DNA from: Cryptomeria japonica
Lineage: Eukaryota > Streptophyta > Pinopsida > Cupressales > Cupressaceae
Assembly: GCF_030272615.1 (NCBI RefSeq)
Contig: NC_081412.1
Span: 103,902,796 to 103,966,795 of the forward strand
Reading direction: 5' to 3'
Length of the DNA stretch: 64,000 nt
The notes under the pieces are model-generated. The model was given only the letters and a program-made list of their open reading frames with translations, did no database searches and had not been told where the DNA came from. Below are positions 58,090 through 64,000 of the stretch, in pieces. The position numbers and the translations under genes were made by a program. Position 1 is the first letter of the stretch. The number at the start of each line of letters is the position of its first letter.

Positions 58090-59400
58090 CATTCTTCTAA
58101 ATGATATCCTCATTGATATTCTTAACTTTATTAATGTTACTGTCAACAAGGGTCATACCTTTATCCTTTCTAGGGAGCCTTGTCACTAGACGAAGTAGGG
58201 GCTTCTCATTCACATCTAGATCCGCATCCACATCCTCTGAGGGAGCCCTGAAATTATTACGGGTACCAACATTCACAACCTTATCTTTCTTACCCATATT
58301 GGTGCTACTAGTAGGGGACTTGCCCTGAGAAATAACATGAATAACTTTATCTTGTTCATTGAGTCTACGGAGACCAACAATGGTATTATCCATGGTAGAC
58401 ATACTCACCTCCACCACTACGTTCAAACTTTGCTGAAGTTCATAGATGTCATTTTCCAGAGCCTTAATGTGCTCTTCGTGGTCCTCCTTAAGGTCCTTAA
58501 TCCCATTAGACAAGGTATGCATATTCGCAAGAATTGTTTCCATGTCCCTATTGGGCAGATTGGCCTTCTCCTTGAGATTATTAATCTCCTGTGAAATCCG
58601 GGTGAACAAGGCATTTTGGTTATCCTATAAATTCCTCAAGTTAATATTTGTAATCATATTCTCAGGGACAGAGGAACCCACCACCATTAGTAGGTATAAA
58701 AACATTGACACCCTAATCCTCCATGGGCCCATCCAAATCAATTTGAGAGGCATTCAAATGCTTAGAAGAATTCTTGTTGACATTGACAAACGGGGGCCTA
58801 GAGACTTTGGTTTTGCCCTTAGCACTCGACATAGAAACCCTAGCAACCCTTTTACAATTCACATCAGGAATAGGGTCCACTAAATTAGGGACATATTTAG
58901 GGTTGTCCTCCTCATCAAATATAATAATTCTTTTTCTGCCATTAGGATTAGGGATTTTGGATGGCAAGGGGCCCTATTTATTATAAATATGGAAGATCTC
59001 ACCCCCATTGAACTCCACCTCTTAATTACAAGAGGTGTCCACATAATGTGTCCAATCATTCTTGTTGTATTCAATACCAGTTTTAGCCCTTAGATTCCTC
59101 TCAACATGCATAGCCTTGGAATACTCCATAATAAATATGATTAAGCCCTCATGGAGAACAAGAGAGGACACACTTTTCTCATGAGCCCTAATGCTATTAT
59201 TCAATGACGAGACCAGATAAAAGGGCGAGAAAATGCACTTGTAATACCGAAAATGATTAAGAATGATGAAGTGATGGGTAAGTGCACCAAGATGGTGAAT
59301 AGAAAAGTGGCCACATCCACAAAAAAATGAATTTTTTCATAACCCGTGCGTGTTCTGGAAATTAAAAAGCATACTAGACTTGGTAACACCAAGCCTAGCC
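58090..59400 (-). pseudogene. Unidentified repeat-borne protein, copy 2
   Basis: Minus-strand homologue of the 43.8-45.2 kb protein. In order: HHFIILNHFRYY near 59270 and SLVLHEGLIIFIMEYSKAM near 59150, aligning with HHFVLLNHFRHK-like and KLVLHVGLLLLIFEHIK in copy 1. A basic, low-complexity middle follows (58967-58713: NPNGRKRIIIFDEEDNPKYV, GKTKVSRPPFVNVNKNS). The end (58609-58097) is a likely coiled coil: MFTRISQEINNLKEKANLPN, LKEDHEEHIKALENDIYELQ, and a charged tail. The stretches 59204-59022 and 58967-58713 share a frame; a frameshift separates them from 58609. Function unknown. Confidence 0.7.
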
Positions 59401-59640
59401 AAAAACATTTTAAAAAACAAAAAGTTCCTCAAAACCCCATTATATTTTATAATTAAAAATCAAAAGTTCCTCAAACGGGTTTTGAGGAACATTATATTTT
59501 ATAATAAAAAATCATAAGTTCCTCAAAACCTGTAAGTGTTTTGAGGAACATTATATTTTTTAGAAACCCACAGGCTATGCAGAACTAGAAGTTTTGGCCT
59601 TAGTTTTGCATAACCCGTATGGGTTATGTAGAACTAGGAA
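59401..59640. repeat. Short palindromic direct repeats beside the GA tract
   Basis: Three copies of AGTTCCTCAAA paired with TTTTGAGGAACATTATATTT, spaced about 60 bp, make nested inverted repeats between 59420 and 59560. Next to them CATAACCCGTATGGGTTATG (59610-59629) is another palindrome. Confidence 0.75.
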
Positions 59641-59649
59641 CCAAATAGG

Positions 59650-59714
59650 AAGTTGGGAGAGAGAGAGGGGGAGGGGGGGGGAAGAAAGAGAAGGGAGAGA
59701 GGGAGAGAATAGGA

Positions 59715-59759
<45 letters not shown>

Positions 59760-59844
59760 ATGGGTAGGAAGAGAGGGATAGAATAGGATAGGGAGATGGG
59801 GAGGGAGAGAGAGTTAGAGATAGAGAGGGAGAGAGATAGGGAAA

Positions 59845-59926
<82 letters not shown>

Positions 59927-60132
59927 GGATAAGGAGAGGGGGATGGAGGGAGAGGGAGAGAGAGGGAGATTAGGAAGAGGAGAGGGGGAAAGGGAGAGAG
60001 AGAGGGAGATTAGGAAAATGAGAGGGGGAGAGGGAGAGAGAGCGAGATTGGGAAGATGAAAGGGGGAGAGGGAGAGAGAGAGAGGGAGATTAGGAAAAGG
60101 AGAGGGGGAGAGGGAGAGAGAGGGAGACTGGG

Positions 60133-60197
<65 letters not shown>

Positions 60198-60376
60198 TAT
60201 GGAGAGGGGGAGGGGGGAGAGAGAGGAGATTGGGAGAGGGAGAGAGAGAGAGAGAGATATGGAGAGAGAGAGAGAGAGGGGAGGGAAAGAGAGATAATAG
60301 GATAAGATAATGAGAGGGGGAGGGAGAGAGGGTTAGAGAGAGAGAGAAGGGGATAGGAAGAGAGGGAGAGAGATAA

Positions 60377-60425
<49 letters not shown>

Positions 60426-60560
60426 GATAAGGAGAGGGGTATGGAGGGAGAGTGGGAGAGAGGGATATTAGGAGAAGGAGGGGGGGAGAGGAACATATAG
60501 GGAGATTGGGAAAAGTAGAGGGGGAGAGGTTGAGGGAGAGAGAGGGAGAGAGAGGTGGAT

Positions 60561-60617
<57 letters not shown>

Positions 60618-60717
60618 AGATAGGAAGAGGGAGAGAATAGGATAAGGAGAGGGGGAGGGGGAGAGAGGGAAAGGGAGGGTGGATATGGTGAGAATATGAT
60701 AAAGAGAGTGAGAGGGA

Positions 60718-60780
<63 letters not shown>

Positions 60781-60818
60781 AGAGGGTGAGAAACATGAGG
60801 TAGAGAGAGAACAAGAAG
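59650..60818. repeat. Long (GA)n-rich tract
   Basis: About 1.2 kb of purine-only GAGAGA runs of up to roughly 80 bp alternating with GGGGAGAGGG and ATTAGGAAAA spacers in a loose higher-order order. The 414-codon and 278-codon minus-strand frames here are Leu/Ser-rich readings of the repeat, not genes. Confidence 0.95.
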
Positions 60819-60825
60819 TAGAAAA

Positions 60826-62329
60826 TGTTGGCATTATAACAAACAATAAGAGATTGTTGGCATTTCAATTAGGATATTGAGAAGGTTGTTGATGATTATG
60901 GATATAACTGATTAAGGATGTTTACTGTCTTAATATTATTATTTTGTCATTGATGTCAAGAAATTGATTTTCTAATTCAATATGATGTTGCCATATCTTA
61001 AGAAGTATGATTCGATGAGTATAAAGATGTCGGTAAAAGACACAGAAAGATTGTGATGAATAAGGGGAGAAATAAGATATTCAATGGGCAACTATTACCA
61101 AGTTAGACAATGATGAGATCATGATGTTTAGATTGTTTTGATATCCTACATATTTTATTGATTGTAAGGTTAATACTATACTATGTTACCAAGAAAAGAA
61201 CCTAGTCGGTAAACCCTAAGGTTATCGCTATCGGTTAATGAAGGCGGAATGTCTACCGAGTGAAGTTTAGTATTTATCGAGTTGCAATCGAGTTGTAACA
61301 AAAAGCATTAAATGATTAAAAGCGTTATTTAATGAAGGAATTTGATGAGCTGGAATTGATTAAATGATTGGTATGTCGTGCATGAAGTTTGTTAAGGATC
61401 TATGGTAAAGGAAGATCAGTAGAAAGATCTATAGCTCAGATTGAACCGCAATACCTTAGCACAAGTTCTAAGAAATGTATGCAAGTTCCAAGGTGAGGTA
61501 AAACATTTTTAGATCGGAGGATACATTGAACCTAGTCAAGTTTGAAGATCTGATGGCTATGATTGATCATGAGATATGTGATCAAGGAGATTCAGCAGTT
61601 AGCGAATTGTTTATAAATAAGGAACTATTGATAAACAATGTATGCGGGCAAGTGTAAACACAGGGATGCTACATAGTGATTACTGAGCACAGAAGCTTGA
61701 AGACCTGTTTGATTAACAAAGTATAGAGCCCAACAGAGGGACAAGATAAGTCCTATGACTAGATTGTATTGAGCAAATAAGAATCTGCTTTAGCATTTTT
61801 GATGTGAAGTTGCAAACATATTTTATTACTGTTATTTTGTGAAGTGATAGAAAATCTCTTAGCCAAGTGGACTTAACAGTCTTATTTGTAAAACCCTCTA
61901 GCAAGGTGACATTCTAATTGAGTGTTTGAAACCCTTTAACAAGGTCACCTCTAACAAGGTGAAGATCCTAACAGATCTGAGGGAAATCTCTTAACCAAGT
62001 CACATCTAGCAATGTGTTTGTAATCTTTAACAGGATTTGCTTTTAACCGAGCACACTCTAGAAGAGTATATTTCTTAGTGGGTCCAAAATCCCATAGTGG
62101 TTTTTCCCTATTTAGGTTTCCATGTTAAATCTAGTGTTATGAGTGTTATGATGTTTATATGCTTATGAGTTTGCATGTTTAGCAGTTTTGGTTATATTGT
62201 TGAAGTATATGTTACCAAGGTTGAATCTGTTATTTTTATGGAAGATTAAGTTTGTATGATTCACCCCCCCGCCCCTCTCATCTTGTTAGCTATTGGCATC
62301 TATACTTACATTAAGTATCAGAACTATCA
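60826..62329 (+). repeat. 5' LTR of a copia cut by the window end
   Basis: 1504 bp from TGTTGGCATT to AACTATCA. Same family as the solo LTR at 3410-4898, alignable along its length by eye. TATA box TATAAATA at 61612-61619. The downstream part contains degenerate repeats of about 25-35 bp such as CTCTAGCAAGGTGA, CTTTAACAAGGTCA and CTCTAACAAGGTGA (61880-62060). Confidence 0.94.
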
Positions 62330-62331
62330 AT

Positions 62332-62343
62332 TGGTATTAGAGC
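62332..62343 (+). other. Primer-binding site, tRNA-Met type
   Basis: TGGTATTAGAGC, one base from the canonical copia site, two bases after the LTR. Confidence 0.92.
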
Positions 62344-62394
62344 TATGGACTCCAGAAGAAAAAGTTTAAAGGTACTTGAGGAAAAGATGCAAAC

Positions 62395-63339
62395 ATGTAT
62401 AAGAGGGATGCACCGAAGCTGAACAAGTCAAGCTTCTCTACATGGCAGAAAAGGATGAAGCTGCACCTATCAGGAGTTGGAGAATATGTTGTATATTATC
62501 TGGAGAGTGATTTCATTACTCCTAGCACCTATCCATTGACAATGGAAGAGATAAAGTCAAAGCAAGAATATATTCAAGCAATGCTTGAAATAACATCTGC
62601 ATTGACCGACTCAGAGTTTAATGATCTAGAAGGTTGCAATGATGCCAAGGCAATGTGGGACAAGATCATATCTGTGTATGACGGTGATGAACATTTTCAA
62701 AGAGAAAAAGTTCATAGTCCAAGAGGACAACTTGAATCTATGAGGATGAATAAAGGTGAGAACATAACCCAGTACAATACAAGACTAAAGGAGATTGTCA
62801 ATCAAATCAAAGGAGCAGGAGGAACCATTGAAGAAAAGGATGTCACAAGTAAGTTATTGAGAACCCTTCTACCTGCTTATGCAATCCGAGTCTCTGCAAT
62901 CAATGAATTGAGGTCTGTACCCAATATGCCAGTTTCTTTGGATGCTACTATTGGTAAGCTACATGCATTTGAGTTAAGTAACTATGATAACAGTGGGTCT
63001 TTGGTAAATAAAATTGAGTCTGCATTTAGTTCTTTTCATCGTGATGAATTTGATGATTACAATGATAGAAAGTATAAGTACTCTGAAGGGAATCAGAGTG
63101 GAGCAAGTGAAAGATATCGCAAAAACATGGAGGACGTACACAAACTTTATGAAGAAATCAGAAAGCAAGAAGAGTTTGAAGCACTATTAGCTAGAAGGTT
63201 ATCGAGAGGCAAAGGTAAGTATAAAGGAAAACTATCTTTGAAATGTTTCAATTGTGATAAGATAGGAAATATGGCTTCTAATTGCCCTGACAAAGAATCC
63301 AGTGAAAAGAGAGATTACCGAGATGGTAGACAAAGATAA
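62395..63339 (+). CDS. Copia Gag, open, altered zinc knuckle
   Basis: 314 codons open from ATG 62395. Capsid region shows KLNKSSFSTWQKRMKLHL, AKAMWDKIISVYDGDEHF and ENITQYNTRLKEIVNQIKG, standard copia gag (UBN2-like) blocks. The zinc knuckle reads CFNCDKIGNMASNC: the His ligand of CCHC is Asn, so zinc binding is probably impaired. In a functional element the frame would run on into protease; here it ends at 63337-63339 and the protease continues in another frame after a frameshift near 63320. Confidence 0.88.
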   Translation: MYKRDAPKLNKSSFSTWQKRMKLHLSGVGEYVVYYLESDFITPSTYPLTMEEIKSKQEYIQAMLEITSALTDSEFNDLEGCNDAKAMWDKIISVYDGDEHFQREKVHSPRGQLESMRMNKGENITQYNTRLKEIVNQIKGAGGTIEEKDVTSKLLRTLLPAYAIRVSAINELRSVPNMPVSLDATIGKLHAFELSNYDNSGSLVNKIESAFSSFHRDEFDDYNDRKYKYSEGNQSGASERYRKNMEDVHKLYEEIRKQEEFEALLARRLSRGKGKYKGKLSLKCFNCDKIGNMASNCPDKESSEKRDYRDGRQR

Positions 63340-64000
63340 TCATTACAGAGGACACCGAGACTTTAGAAGAAGAGATAGAAAGTCATGCCTAATAGCCGAT
63401 GAGGAATCAAATGATGATAAATTAGATGAAACTGATACAAGGGAAGTAGTTTAAGTGGCTATCAAAGATGGATCAGATGAAGAAAGTTATGAAGAAAAAG
63501 CCCTACTATCTCACATAAATACTAATGATTCTTGGATCATAGATAGTGGATGCTCACATCACATGATAGGTGATAAACTCGAGTTTGTTAAATTAGAAGA
63601 TTATGATGGAGGTTATGTAAGATTTGGTAATGATGCACCATGCCCGGTAAAAGGTAAAGGATCCATAACACTTCTTGACAATGCTAAATGTAATGAAGTT
63701 TATTCGGTTGAAGGTTTAAAATATAATTTGTTGTGTAGCACAACTAAACAACACAGGTTACCAAATAGAATTTCAGAAAGGAATTGTCAAAGTTCATGAC
63801 AAGCATGGAAAGTTAGCTGCTACCGGGACTCAAACAAAAGGTAATACATTTCATCTTGACTCAACTAGGAACAAGTGTCTTTATGCAAAGATAGATGATA
63901 CCTAGTTATGGCATAAAAGGTTTTGTCATGTAAATTTTGATAATCTAATCAAAATAAGTAAGAAGCACCGAGTAACAGGTCCACCAAGTTTGGAAAAACC
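63340..64000 (+). pseudogene. Copia protease and integrase start, runs off the window
   Basis: After the frameshift the linker reads HYRGHRDFRRRDRKSCLIAD, as in the 20-25 kb and 28 kb copies (CYIADEE, CYYIVDE). A TAG interrupts at 63453. Protease motif WIIDSGCSHHMIGD at about 63532 is complete, then VRFGNDAPCPVKGKGSI. A second frameshift lies near 63738. The integrase start LWHKRFCHVNFDNL follows (about 63906, after TAG 63903) and the window ends inside the zinc-binding part. Confidence 0.88.

Noticed and set aside
59624-60868. Long minus-strand open frames (414 and 278 codons)
   Set aside because: They are Leu/Ser/Pro readings of the GA tract, which lacks stop codons by composition; no domain or codon bias.
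1-64000. tRNA, rRNA or other structured RNA genes
   Set aside because: No cloverleaf-like A and B boxes or rRNA motifs were recognised; the only tRNA-related matches are primer-binding sites.

Overview
The window is a gene-poor, repeat-dominated stretch of plant nuclear DNA. Nearly every coding trace belongs to a transposable element: at least six Ty1/copia LTR retrotransposons, two Ty3/gypsy-type pieces, a LINE fragment, a DDE-transposase pseudogene and an unidentified repeat-borne protein family present twice. The only host-gene trace is a broken pentatricopeptide-repeat (PPR) segment at 49.4-55.0 kb. Initiator-tRNA-Met primer-binding sites (variants of TGGTATCAGAGC), purine-rich polypurine tracts and the PPR remnant fit a land plant with a very large genome. 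A conifer is my inference; nothing here proves it.

Layout. 0.1-2.5 kb (-): DDE-transposase-like pseudogene kept in one frame. 2.5-15.6 kb: GA/CT simple repeat arms around a quasi-palindromic satellite, hit by a solo LTR (3410-4898, TSD TATGA) and by a complete copia element (9234-15444, TSD ATCTC). 15.5-19.3 kb: AT-rich DNA, then an orphan gypsy-like LTR with primer-binding site and leader but no pol. 19.3-25.0 kb: inverted LTR piece, then copia pol and 3' LTR. 27.0-30.7 kb (-): truncated copia (LTR, gag, protease, part of integrase). 32.8-41.9 kb: copia LTR and gag start, split by a complete gypsy-like gag-protease element (34034-41782, minus strand, TSD GTTAC). 42.6-43.7 kb: LINE 3' fragment (zinc-binding and RNase H). 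43.8-45.2 kb and, inverted, 58.1-59.4 kb: the unidentified protein family. 49681-54919: complete copia (TSD ATTTG) inside the PPR pseudogene. 59.4-60.8 kb: short palindromic repeats and a long GA tract. 60826-64000: 5' end of another copia, from the same LTR family as the solo LTR.

The most notable observations are the satellite-bearing inverted-arm structure at 2.7-15.6 kb, the gypsy-like element whose gag and protease share one frame and are separated by a single UAG, its hairpin-rich LTR and leader, the two-copy unknown protein family, and a copia gag-pol that decayed by nonsense changes (C-to-T at CAG, CGA and CAA codons) while keeping its frame for about 3.8 kb.

Limits: all homology calls are by eye from motifs. 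Element ends with matching target duplications are firm; other ends are approximate.
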